Shown piece after piece: positions 1-8,375 of a DNA stretch of 47,552 bases (its first letter is position 1; every line of letters starts with the position of its first letter). A program made the translations under genes and the position numbers. Source of the stretch: Pseudomonas fluorescens (GTDB lineage Bacteria; Pseudomonadota; Gammaproteobacteria; Pseudomonadales; Pseudomonadaceae). The stretch covers positions 1 to 47,552 of the forward strand of contig NZ_CABVII010000038.1 in NCBI RefSeq assembly GCF_902497995.1, written 5' to 3'. The notes beneath the pieces are model-generated. The model was not told the DNA's origin. It saw only the letters and a program-made list of their open reading frames with translations, and did no database searches.

Positions 1-18
1 AATGTTGAATGGTACGAC

Positions 19-51
19 GCCTTCGCGGGCAAGCCTCGCTCCTACAGGGGG
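19..51. repeat. REP element, family B
   Basis: This is a single inverted copy of the REP sequence whose forward form begins GTAGGAGCGAGGCTTGCCCG. It lies just past the gcl stop codon, where this class of palindrome usually sits between genes. Confidence 0.8.
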
Positions 52-64
52 GAGCGGTCAGCCG

Positions 65-1840
65 TTAATCGAGCAACGAAATCGCCGTTGGCGCATCGTT
101 GCCGACCAGCGCCAGGTCTTCGAATTCATTGATGGCGTTGATCTCGGTGCCCATGGAAATGTTGGTCACGCGCTCCAGAATAATCTCGACGATCACCGGC
201 ACCTTGAACTCTTCGATCAGTTCCTGGGCCCGGCGCAGGGCAGGCTGGATCTGAGCCGGTTCGAACACACGCAGCGCCTTGCAACCGAGACCTTCGGCCA
301 CCGCGACGTGATCGACACCGTAACCATTGAGTTCCGGCGCGTTCAGGTTATCGAAGGACAACTGCACGCAGTAATCCATGTCGAAACCACGCTGGGACTG
401 ACGGATCAGCCCCAGGTACGAATTGTTGACCACCACGTGGATGTACGGCAGCTTGAACTGCGCGCCCACCGCCAATTCTTCGATCATGAACTGGAAATCA
501 TAGTCACCCGACAGTGCCACGACCTTGCGGGTCGGGTCGGCCTTGACCACGCCCAGCGCCGCCGGAATGGTCCAGCCCAGGGGACCTGCCTGGCCGCAGT
601 TGATCCAGTGACGCGGTTTGTAGACGTGCAGGAACTGCGCGCCGGCAATCTGCGACAGACCGATGGTGCTGACGTAGCAGGTGTCTTTGCCGAATACCTG
701 GTTCATCTCTTCGTATACACGTTGCGGTTTGACCGGCACGTTGTCGAAGTGAGTCTTGCGCTGCAGGCTGGCTTTGCGCTGCTGGCAATCCTGCAGCCAG
801 GCGCTGCGGTTTTTCAGCTTGCCGGCAGCCTGCCATTCGCGAGCGACTTCGATGAACACGGTCAATGCGGCGGCGGCATCGGACACGATGCCCAGGTCCG
901 GGTTGAACACGCGGCCGATTTGCGTCGGCTCGATGTCGACGTGGATGAACTTGCGGCCTTCGGTGTACACGTCGATCGAGCCGGTGTGACGGTTGGCCCA
1001 ACGGTTACCGACGCCCAACACCAGATCGGATTTGAGCATCGTCGCGTTGCCGTAGCGGTGCGAAGTCTGCAGGCCGACCATGCCAACCATCAGCGGGTGA
1101 TCATCGGGGATGGTGCCCCATCCCATCAAGGTAGGAATGACTGGAATCCCGGTCAGCTCGGCGAACTCCACCAGCAAGTCGCTGGCGTCGGCATTGATGA
1201 TGCCGCCACCGGCAACCAGCAATGGGCGTTCAGCCTGATCGAGCATGGCCAGGGCCTTCTCGATTTGCACGCGGTTGGCGGTGGGCTTGGCCAGCGGCAG
1301 CGGTTGGTAAGCGTCGATGTCGAATTCGATTTCGGCCATCTGCACGTCGAACGGCAGGTCGATCAGCACTGGGCCTGGACGGCCGGAGCGCATTTCGTAG
1401 AAGGCTTTCTGGAACGCGTACGGCACCTGGCCCGGCTCCATGACGGTGGTTGCCCACTTGGTCACTGGCTTGACGATGGCGGTGATGTCGACCGCCTGGA
1501 AGTCTTCCTTGTGCATACGGGCGCGGGGTGCCTGGCCGGTGATGCAGAGGATCGGGATCGAGTCGGCCGAGGCACTGTAGAGCCCGGTGACCATGTCGGT
1601 CCCCGCAGGGCCGGAAGTGCCGATGCACACGCCGATGTTGCCGGCCTTGGTGCGGGTGTAGCCCTCGGCCATGTGCGAGGCGCCTTCAACGTGGCGAGCG
1701 AGGACGTGATCGATGCCACCGACCTTCTGCAAGGCGGAGTACAGCGGGTTGATCGCGGCGCCCGGGATGCCAAAAGCGGTATCAACCCCTTCACGGCGCA
1801 TCACCAGAACGGCGGCTTCGATTGCTCTCATTTTGCTCAT
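65..1840 (-). CDS. gcl: Glyoxylate carboligase (tartronate-semialdehyde synthase)
   Basis: This ThDP-dependent enzyme joins two glyoxylate molecules into tartronate semialdehyde and CO2, the entry step from purine and glycolate breakdown to glycerate. The 591-residue protein matches the family length and has the N-terminal PYR domain, the central domain and a C-terminal ThDP domain with GDYDF at the cofactor-binding site. Val51 sits in HVEGASHMAEG where most ThDP enzymes have the activating Glu; this replacement is characteristic of Gcl and separates it from acetolactate synthase. The ATG at 1840 (MSKMRAIEAA) is preferred over an upstream start at 1876, because the latter would run through a TTGTATACAA palindrome. 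The gene is transcribed off the left edge, where hyi and glxR are expected in pseudomonads. Confidence 0.95.
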   Translation of the reverse strand: MSKMRAIEAAVLVMRREGVDTAFGIPGAAINPLYSALQKVGGIDHVLARHVEGASHMAEGYTRTKAGNIGVCIGTSGPAGTDMVTGLYSASADSIPILCITGQAPRARMHKEDFQAVDITAIVKPVTKWATTVMEPGQVPYAFQKAFYEMRSGRPGPVLIDLPFDVQMAEIEFDIDAYQPLPLAKPTANRVQIEKALAMLDQAERPLLVAGGGIINADASDLLVEFAELTGIPVIPTLMGWGTIPDDHPLMVGMVGLQTSHRYGNATMLKSDLVLGVGNRWANRHTGSIDVYTEGRKFIHVDIEPTQIGRVFNPDLGIVSDAAAALTVFIEVAREWQAAGKLKNRSAWLQDCQQRKASLQRKTHFDNVPVKPQRVYEEMNQVFGKDTCYVSTIGLSQIAGAQFLHVYKPRHWINCGQAGPLGWTIPAALGVVKADPTRKVVALSGDYDFQFMIEELAVGAQFKLPYIHVVVNNSYLGLIRQSQRGFDMDYCVQLSFDNLNAPELNGYGVDHVAVAEGLGCKALRVFEPAQIQPALRRAQELIEEFKVPVIVEIILERVTNISMGTEINAINEFEDLALVGNDAPTAISLLD

Positions 1841-1866
1841 GGTTTTGTGCCTCTTACGTTTTGTAA

Positions 1867-1876
1867 TTGTATACAA
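1867..1876. promoter_or_regulatory. Palindrome TTGTATACAA, candidate GntR-type operator upstream of gcl
   Basis: This perfect 10-bp palindrome lies 27 bp upstream of the gcl start. An identical copy is at 2005-2014. The TTGT-AT-ACAA form resembles operators of FCD-type GntR regulators. A GntR-type repressor (GclR) is known to control gcl in P. putida. The regulator assignment here is inference. Confidence 0.55.
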
Positions 1877-2004
1877 GTGGCTTTGTGCAGAGTGTATTCA
1901 CGGCGGACGGCGCAGGTCAATCCATTTTCTCAAGCAGCTGTTTCATTCGTCGGAAGCCCTGTCTGCTGTGGCTTTTCGTCGCATGTGGCGATTTACGAGA
2001 ATTA

Positions 2005-2014
2005 TTGTATACAA
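2005..2014. promoter_or_regulatory. Second TTGTATACAA palindrome, upstream of the glcG-like gene
   Basis: This copy is identical to the palindrome at 1867-1876, 138 bp away. It lies 91 bp upstream of the divergent glcG-like gene. Two exact copies in one divergent control region suggest that both genes answer to the same regulator. Confidence 0.55.
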
Positions 2015-2105
2015 AAAAATAACTCTTTGTGTTCTATTTGTCCCATCGAACTGTTGAACAAACAGCAGTCCATGACTTTCCGAAAAACAAAATGAGGACG
2101 GCACC

Positions 2106-2546
2106 ATGAGCGCTTTAACCTTGAAAGTCGCAGTCAACCTGACCCATCAAGCCATCACCGCAGGGCGTGCAATCTCTGCGGCACCCCTGACCATCGCCGT
2201 GCTGGATGCCGGCGGGCACCTGGTCTCCCTGCAGCGCGAAGACGGCGCCAGCCTGCTGCGCCCGCAGATTGCCATCGGCAAAGCCTGGGGCGCCATTGCG
2301 CTGGGCAAGGGCTCACGCCTGCTGGCGCTGGACGCCCAGCAACGTCCGGCGTTTATCGCGGCCTTGAATAGTTTGGGGCAGGGCAGTGTGGTGCCGGCAC
2401 CGGGCGGGGTGTTGATTCGGGATCAGGACGGGAATGTGTTGGGAGCGGTGGGGATCAGCGGGGATTTGTCGGATGTGGATGAACAGTGTGCGATCAGTGC
2501 GATCGAGGCGTTGGGGTTGCGGGCGGATGCGGGGGTTACTGCTTGA
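2106..2546 (+). CDS. GlcG/HbpS-family protein (DUF336)
   Basis: This 146-residue protein belongs to the GlcG/HbpS (DUF336) family, which accompanies glycolate and glyoxylate genes and in some members binds haem. Diagnostic stretches are the DAGGHLVSLQREDGA strand-turn near residue 35, PAPGGVLIRDQDGNVLGAVG near 97-116, and the closing ISGDLSDVDEQCA. The ATG at 2106 follows a GAGGA ribosome-binding site. It is divergent from gcl, with the two TTGTATACAA palindromes in the gap. A gene of this family next to gcl and followed by a tetR gene is, as I recall, also the order in P. aeruginosa. Its biochemical role is not settled. Confidence 0.85.
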   Translation: MSALTLKVAVNLTHQAITAGRAISAAPLTIAVLDAGGHLVSLQREDGASLLRPQIAIGKAWGAIALGKGSRLLALDAQQRPAFIAALNSLGQGSVVPAPGGVLIRDQDGNVLGAVGISGDLSDVDEQCAISAIEALGLRADAGVTA

Positions 2547-2566
2547 TCTGCGCTGACTGAACTACC

Positions 2567-2651
2567 GCTTTCGCGAGCAAGCCCGCTCCCACATTTTGAC
2601 CGCGTCTATCTTGAACACGCGATCGAATGTGGGAGCGGGCTTGCTCGCGAA
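2567..2651. repeat. REPIN (two inverted REPs, family A)
   Basis: Two family A REPs (forward form GTGGGAGCGGGCTTGCTCGC) face each other around a short spacer, the usual REPIN layout. The right-hand part belongs to the 124-bp tandem duplication listed separately. Confidence 0.85.
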
Positions 2652-2834
2652 GGCAATCTCCCAGACACATCCAGCTAAAAGTCTGCCCTTCAGTTTTCAG
2701 TCCGCTGATCTCCCACATTTTGACCGCGTCTATCTTGAACACGCGATCGAATGTGGGAGCGGGCTTGCTCGCGAAGGCAATCTCCCAGACACATCCAGCT
2801 AAAAGTCTGCCCTTCAGTTTTCAGTTCGCTGATC
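2587..2834. repeat. Tandem duplication of a 124-bp REP-containing unit
   Basis: Positions 2587-2710 and 2711-2834 are the same 124-bp sequence; the one difference I saw is CAGTCCGC versus CAGTTCGC near the end. Each copy carries a family A REP. The duplication fills most of the 327-bp gap between the glcG-like gene and the RAYT gene. No other gene is seen there. Confidence 0.9.
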
Positions 2835-2873
2835 TAGCCTTTTCCTGAATTCATCCATGGGAGAGGCAAAGGA

Positions 2874-3332
2874 ATGCCTGAGCTGTCAGCTTCACACCGC
2901 CTGCGCATCGGCCGCTATGCCGAACAGAACCGAATTTATCTTCTAACCGCCAATACCCTGAAACGTGAGCCTGTTTTCAAGGATTTCACCTTGGGCAGAC
3001 TGGTCATACACCAATTCAAACAAGCACAGGAGCAGAGATTTGCCGACACCTTGGCCTTTGTCGTCATGCCCGATCATTTTCACTGGTTGATTCAACTACA
3101 AAGAGGATCGCTAGGCCAGTTGATGTGCCAGGCCAAATCCTTGAGTACTCGATCAATCAATACGGCGACTGGCAGGGCAGGTAGCCTTTGGCAGCAAAGT
3201 TTTCATGATCATGCTTTGCGGCGAGAGGAGGATTTGGTGAAGCTGGCTCGGTATGTTGTCGCCAACCCATTGCGGGCGGGGCTGGTTGAGAAGCTAGGTG
3301 ACTATCCGTTGTGGGATGCGATTTGGGTTTGA
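2874..3332 (+). CDS. REP-associated tyrosine transposase (RAYT)
   Basis: This 152-residue protein is a Y1-type single-strand transposase related to IS200/IS605 TnpA, of the group thought to mobilise REP/REPIN sequences. The metal-binding HUH motif reads VMPDHFHWL (His68, His70). The likely nucleophile is Tyr127 in RYVVANPLRAGLV, the conserved C-terminal signature of the family. The start at 2874 follows an AGGCAAAGGA ribosome-binding site. REP sequences lie directly on both sides (2567-2834 and 3347-3470), as is typical. The gene appears intact and could act on the many REPINs in this window, although which REP family it recognises cannot be read from sequence alone. Confidence 0.92.
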   Translation: MPELSASHRLRIGRYAEQNRIYLLTANTLKREPVFKDFTLGRLVIHQFKQAQEQRFADTLAFVVMPDHFHWLIQLQRGSLGQLMCQAKSLSTRSINTATGRAGSLWQQSFHDHALRREEDLVKLARYVVANPLRAGLVEKLGDYPLWDAIWV

Positions 3333-3346
3333 ATTGAAACCGGATC

Positions 3347-3470
3347 GCCCCCTTCGCGAGCAAGCCCGCTCCCACACTGGTCCGTGGTGAACGCAAAATA
3401 TAGGTGCACCATCAATTCACTGTGGGAGCGGCGGTGCGGCGGTCCGACTTGCTCGCGAAGGGAGCGCCGC
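3347..3470. repeat. REP pair downstream of RAYT, one arm with an internal insertion
   Basis: A normal inverted family A REP (near 3352-3376) faces a second arm (near 3421-3462) that carries extra bases reading TGCGGCGGTCCGACTTGC inside the hairpin. The same kind of insertion recurs in other REPs of the window. Confidence 0.8.
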
Positions 3471-3473
3471 GGT

Positions 3474-4082
3474 CTAACGGTCCGGCTCACACCCCTTCAG
3501 CACCAACCGGATAATCGTCTGCGCCGCCGCTTCATAATCCACTTCATCCAGCTTGGCCTTGCCGGTGATGGCGGTGATCTGCCAATCAAAATCAGCATAA
3601 GTCTGGGTCGCGGCCCAGATGCTGAACATCAGGTGGTTGGGGTCGATGGGGGCGATCTGGCCGCGGTCGATCCAGGTCTGGATGCAGTCGATGTTGTGCC
3701 TGGCCTGGCCGTTGAGCTGTTCGACCAGGTCGGGACTCAGGTGCGGGGCGCCGTGCATGATTTCGCTGGCAAACACCTTGGAGGCGAAGGCCAGGTCGCG
3801 GGAGATGCGGATTTTCGAGCGGATGTAGCCGCTCAGCACTTCGCTGGGCACGCCGTCGGGGTTGAACGGTGTCGAGGCCTGGAGAATGGGCTCGATGATA
3901 CTTTCCAGAACCTCGCGGTAGAGGTTTTCCTTGGATTTGAAGTAGTAGTAGACGTTGGGCTTGGGCAATCCCGCCTTGGCTGCGATGTCACTGGTTTTAG
4001 TCGCAGCGAAGCCCTTGTCGGCAAATTCTTCACTGGCGGCACGCAGGATCAGTTGTTTGTTGCGCTCGCGGATAGTGCTCAT
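3474..4082 (-). CDS. TetR-family transcriptional regulator (RutR-like)
   Basis: This 202-residue TetR protein has an N-terminal helix-turn-helix (about residues 20-55: GFAATKTSDIAAKAGLPKPNV, then YYYFKSKENLY) and a C-terminal ligand domain of the RutR type (SGYIRSKIRISRDLAFASKVF; QTWIDRGQIAPIDPNHLMFS). RutR controls pyrimidine and purine catabolism in E. coli. A neighbour of this type close to gcl suggests a role in purine/glyoxylate metabolism, but that is inference. I chose the ATG at 4082 (MSTIRERNKQ), where homology starts, over an upstream ATG at 4121. The gene faces away from the yedI gene. Confidence 0.85.
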   Translation of the reverse strand: MSTIRERNKQLILRAASEEFADKGFAATKTSDIAAKAGLPKPNVYYYFKSKENLYREVLESIIEPILQASTPFNPDGVPSEVLSGYIRSKIRISRDLAFASKVFASEIMHGAPHLSPDLVEQLNGQARHNIDCIQTWIDRGQIAPIDPNHLMFSIWAATQTYADFDWQITAITGKAKLDEVDYEAAAQTIIRLVLKGCEPDR

Positions 4083-4216
4083 AAACCAGATGGTTCCTTG
4101 CCTGTACTGGCGGTTGCGCATGGTAGCACCGGCCTCGCGCGAGGCTCAAGAATGCCCCGCAGCCTGTTGAGCCGCGCTATGCTGCGCAGCATTCATTGAA
4201 GAAGGAAGCCTGATTC

Positions 4217-5131
<915 letters not shown>

Positions 5132-5150
5132 AGCCTGACACTGTCCAGAT

Positions 5151-5238
5151 GTGGGAGCGGGCTTGCTCGCGAAAGCGGACTGTCAGTCACATCAATGCTG
5201 GATGTGCCGCCGTCTTCGCGAGCAAGCCCGCTCCCACA
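5151..5238. repeat. REPIN, family A
   Basis: Two family A REPs in inverted orientation are separated by a short spacer (GACTGTCAGTCACATCAATG and following). It lies downstream of yedI. Confidence 0.9.
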
Positions 5239-5272
5239 TTAGGCTAGCGGCGTCAGTAATCTCGCGCATAAG

Positions 5273-5307
5273 AAAGGCCATCCGGCGATACCCGAATGGC
5301 CTTTTTT
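5273..5307. terminator. Bidirectional intrinsic terminator
   Basis: The stem AAAGGCCAT...ATGGCCTTTTTT is flanked by A-rich and T-rich tracts, so it can stop transcription both of yedI (plus) and of the hydrolase-mlaA pair (minus). Confidence 0.85.
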
Positions 5308-5320
5308 GTGGCCGACGGCG

Positions 5321-6109
5321 TTACTCGGCGATCTGCAACTTGCGCGATTCGGTGTACACGTAACGCACCTTTTCGTACTCGAACGGCGTATTCAGCTGGC
5401 CGTAGCGAAAGCCGGTCTGGTAGCGCTTATCGATGCTGCGCAGGAGCCAGATCTCGGGATGGTCGGCGCTGACTTCGGCGACGTTGAGGAAGTTGATCGC
5501 CGACTCGGCGGTGAAGTCGACGGCCAGGCCGCCGGTGTCGCGGATGTTCGAAGGGCCGAGGATCGGCAACACGAAGTAGGCGCCGCCCGGTACGCCGTAG
5601 AAGCCCAGCGTCTGGCCGAAGTCTTCTTTCTGGCGCGGCAAGCCCATGGCCGTGGCCGGGTCCCATAGGCCCGCGATGCCGACGGTGGTGTTGAGCAACA
5701 GGCGCGCGGTGGTTTCCATCGAGCGCTTGCCCTTGAACTGCAGCAGGCTGTTCAACAGGTTCGGCACGTCACCGAGGTTGTTGAAGAAATTGCTGACGCC
5801 GGTGCGCAGGAAACTCGGGGTGATGTAGCGATAGCCGTCCACCACGGGCAGGAACACCCATTGGTCGAAGCGGTAGTTGAAGTGGTAGACGCGGCGGTTC
5901 CACTCTTCCAGCGGGTCGTAGACGTTCAGTGCGTTGAGCGTCGAGCGCTCGAACTCGCGCTGATCCAGCCCCGGGTTGAATTTGAGTTTGCTCAGCGGCT
6001 CCTTGAAGCCGTCACTGTCGATCACGACCGGGGCGTTGGCTTTGCTGTTGTCGGCACTGGCGACGCCTGCACAGAGTAACGCTGCGATGAGCAGGAGGTA
6101 TTTAGCCAC
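5321..6109 (-). CDS. mlaA: MlaA/VacJ-family outer-membrane lipid-asymmetry protein
   Basis: This 262-residue protein matches MlaA (VacJ), the outer-membrane component that removes misplaced phospholipids and hands them to the Mla pathway. Family features include YDPLEEWNRRVYHFNYRFD near residues 64-82, FFNNLGDVPNLLNSLLQFK near 108-126, and GLPRQKEDFGQTLGFYGVP near 156-174. The N-terminus is a signal peptide ending ASA-DN. The only early Cys (LLCAGVAS) does not fit a normal lipobox, so the protein may be processed by signal peptidase I. The start is GTG at 6109 with GGAG upstream and overlaps the hydrolase stop by 8 bp, indicating translational coupling. The other mla genes are not in the window. 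Confidence 0.88.
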   Translation of the reverse strand: MAKYLLLIAALLCAGVASADNSKANAPVVIDSDGFKEPLSKLKFNPGLDQREFERSTLNALNVYDPLEEWNRRVYHFNYRFDQWVFLPVVDGYRYITPSFLRTGVSNFFNNLGDVPNLLNSLLQFKGKRSMETTARLLLNTTVGIAGLWDPATAMGLPRQKEDFGQTLGFYGVPGGAYFVLPILGPSNIRDTGGLAVDFTAESAINFLNVAEVSADHPEIWLLRSIDKRYQTGFRYGQLNTPFEYEKVRYVYTESRKLQIAE

Positions 6110-7400
6110 GGAAAAACTCCAGCATGGCGTCGCTGTTGACGCGGTAATTAAGGTTGCCGCAGTGGCCGCCCAGTGGATAAACAGTCAAGCGATCGCCGAA
6201 GGTCTTGCGCAGGAAACCAAGGTCGCCGGGGCCGAGGATCACGTCGTCGGCGTTGTGCATGACCGCGATTTTCGGGCTGTCGCGCAGGTAGTCCTTCAGC
6301 GCATACAAACTGACCTGGTCGATCAGTTGCAGCAGGCTGCCGCCGTCGGTGCGGGCGCGCCACATCGGGATGACCTGCTCGGTGATGTAGCAATCGAAAT
6401 CGCATTGCAGCGCGCGCTTGAGAAACGGCGTGAGGGTGGTGCCTTCGGTGATCGGGTATTTGGGCGGCGTGATCAGGCCGCGACGGTTGATCAGGTCCGA
6501 GGTGAAAGCGATGTCGGCCGCCGAGAAGCGGAACGAAGTGCCGATCAGCATGGCCATCTGTTCGTTGCTCAGGTGCTGCTTGGACTGCTGGAAGTCGTAG
6601 AGCAGGGCATCGTTGAGATCGATGTAGCCCTTTTGCTGGAAGTAGCGGGTCAGTTTGTCCAGCACCAGTTCATAGAAGGTGGTGGAGTTGTTGATGCCCT
6701 TGACCTCGGTCTGGACCAGCTTGTCCAGATTGGTGATCGAGGTGTAGAGGTTGACCGGCGGGTTGAGCAGCAAGACTTTCTTGAAATTGAAGCTGCGACG
6801 GGTTTCGTCCAGGTGGGCGACGAATGCCGCATCCAGAGCGCCCAGGCTGTAGCCGGTCAGGTAGTAATCGGTGACAGGCACATTGGGGTTTTGCGCCCGC
6901 ACGGCCTGCATCACCCGATACATGTCTTCGGCGTCTTCCTTGGTGATGCCGGGCGTGGCAAAGCGTGAGGCGGCGCTCATGAAGTCGAAGCTGGTGGGCG
7001 ACGACAATTGCACCACGTGGTAGCCGGCCTTGTAGTAGAGCTTCTTCAGGTATTCGTTGAGGGTGCTGTCATAGCGCGCGCCGGTACCGGCGATCAGAAA
7101 GATCAGCGGCGCGGCTTTATCCTGGGTGGCGATGCGGTAAGTGAGTTTCTTCACCGGCCAGAAGTTGTCCGGCAACTGGAATTCACGCTCCGGGCGCAAC
7201 GTGACGCTACGGGTTGCCTGATTGATGTCATCGTCAAGCGGCAACTCCGGGCGCAAGTCCGGTGGCGTCGTGGCAATGGTCGCCTCGAACGGGTTGGTCA
7301 AGGGGTAGCCATAACTGGCGGCGTCGATATCGACCGCCAGTGCGGACGCACTCAAAATAATGCCGCCAAACAGGGCGGCGAAGCGCAAGGAACGGAGCAT
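6102..7400 (-). CDS. Exported alpha/beta-hydrolase (serine hydrolase), mlaA partner
   Basis: This 432-residue protein has a signal peptide (MLRSLRFAALFGGIILSASA) and an alpha/beta-hydrolase fold. The nucleophile elbow is GYSLG (Ser185), the likely acid is Asp385 or Asp386 in HNADDV, and the likely base is His413 in GGHCGN. IFLIAGTGAR near residue 100 fits the oxyanion-hole strand. The substrate is unknown. The 8-bp overlap with the mlaA-like gene suggests a periplasmic role in lipid handling, for example as an esterase or lipase, but this is inference from context. The start at 7400 is followed at once by the signal peptide. The 224-bp gap upstream holds no recognisable gene. Confidence 0.8.
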   Translation of the reverse strand: MLRSLRFAALFGGIILSASALAVDIDAASYGYPLTNPFEATIATTPPDLRPELPLDDDINQATRSVTLRPEREFQLPDNFWPVKKLTYRIATQDKAAPLIFLIAGTGARYDSTLNEYLKKLYYKAGYHVVQLSSPTSFDFMSAASRFATPGITKEDAEDMYRVMQAVRAQNPNVPVTDYYLTGYSLGALDAAFVAHLDETRRSFNFKKVLLLNPPVNLYTSITNLDKLVQTEVKGINNSTTFYELVLDKLTRYFQQKGYIDLNDALLYDFQQSKQHLSNEQMAMLIGTSFRFSAADIAFTSDLINRRGLITPPKYPITEGTTLTPFLKRALQCDFDCYITEQVIPMWRARTDGGSLLQLIDQVSLYALKDYLRDSPKIAVMHNADDVILGPGDLGFLRKTFGDRLTVYPLGGHCGNLNYRVNSDAMLEFFRG

Positions 7401-7624
7401 GACTAGATCCCTTAGAGGAAGGTGCCGAATGAAGTTCGCAGGCTATGACCACAGGTTCTGCGCCAAAGTGCCCTGGATCGGCACTCATCAGGTCTGATTT
7501 CGGAGTAATGGTAGCCTGACGATACACTTTGCAGCTGTTTCGCGGCCGATTATCTGTTTCGTGCGTTTGCTAACCGCTGTCGGGGGATTAAGCTGGCCGC
7601 CGTTTTCGCTTATTGGAGTGTTTC

Positions 7625-7993
7625 ATGTCCCGCCGTCTGCCCGTGATTCTGCTGCTTGTTATGCTGCCATTATGGCTGGCCGCCAGTTATGGCGCGCGTT
7701 ATGGCTTCATGGAGGATGCTCAGTGGGTCGGCATCTGTGTAGACGAAGCGAGCCGCTGGGAATGCCAGGTCCGTTCGAACCTGGGGTTGATGATTCATTT
7801 CAGGGTATTAGGCTGGACGGCGTTGGCGGCAGCGGTAATCGGTTTTGTACTGCCGGGGCGGGCGGGGTGGTGGTTGGCCGTGTTGGCGTTGGTGTTCGGA
7901 TTGCCTGCGCTGGCGTTGTACAACACTACGTTGGCTGTTTTTGCGGTGGTGATTGCGGCCTTGCGTCTGGTCCGGGCATCCCGCAGCGCTTGA
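7625..7993 (+). CDS. Small membrane protein, unknown function
   Basis: I do not recognise this 122-residue protein. It starts MSRRLPVILLLVMLPLWLAA, a first hydrophobic segment, and has two or three more near residues 60-115, so it is probably an inner-membrane protein with three or four segments. Two cysteines (GICVDEASRWECQV) lie in the first loop and could form a disulfide on the periplasmic side. The ATG at 7625 follows TTGGAGTG. It is followed by a large REP array and stands alone on its strand. Confidence 0.7.
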   Translation: MSRRLPVILLLVMLPLWLAASYGARYGFMEDAQWVGICVDEASRWECQVRSNLGLMIHFRVLGWTALAAAVIGFVLPGRAGWWLAVLALVFGLPALALYNTTLAVFAVVIAALRLVRASRSA

Positions 7994-7998
7994 TAGTC

Positions 7999-8362
7999 CG
8001 CCTTCGCGAGCAGGCTCGCTCCCACATTGAATCCATGTCGTTCACAAGTCCTCTGTGGGAGCGGGCTTGCTCGCGAAGAGGCCGGCAGCCACACCAAGCA
8101 AGCTCGCTCCCACCTTGAAATCCATGTCGTTCACCAGTCCTCTGTGGGAGCGGGCTTGCTCGCGAAGAGGCCGGTAGCCACACCGAGCAGGCTCGCCCCC
8201 ACCTTGAAATCCATGTCGTTCACCAGTCCTCTGTGGGAGCGAGCTTGCTCGCGAAGAGGCCGGCAGCCACACCAAGCAGGCTCGCTCCCACCTTGAAATC
8301 CATGTCGTTCACCAGTCCTCTGTGGGAGCGAGCCTGCTCGCGAAGAGGCCGGCAGCCACACC
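7999..8362. repeat. Tandem REPIN array, 89-bp period, four units
   Basis: The string CTCTGTGGGA starts at 8051, 8140, 8229 and 8318, an exact 89-bp period. Each unit carries a family A REP, a spacer with AGGCCGGCAGCCACACC, and part of a degenerate inverted REP. A single inverted REP begins the array at 7999. Units differ by point changes such as GCGGGC/GCGAGC. This fills the 382-bp gap between the membrane protein and zapE; no other gene is seen. Confidence 0.92.
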
Positions 8363-8375
8363 AAACAACAGTGAA

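Noticed and set aside
2..2095. 697-codon plus-strand frame across gcl
   Set aside because: It is antisense to gcl, whose product is clearly recognised, and has no domain of its own.
7999..8362. CRISPR array
   Set aside because: The repeats are inverted palindromes and the spacers are the same in every unit. There are no cas genes.
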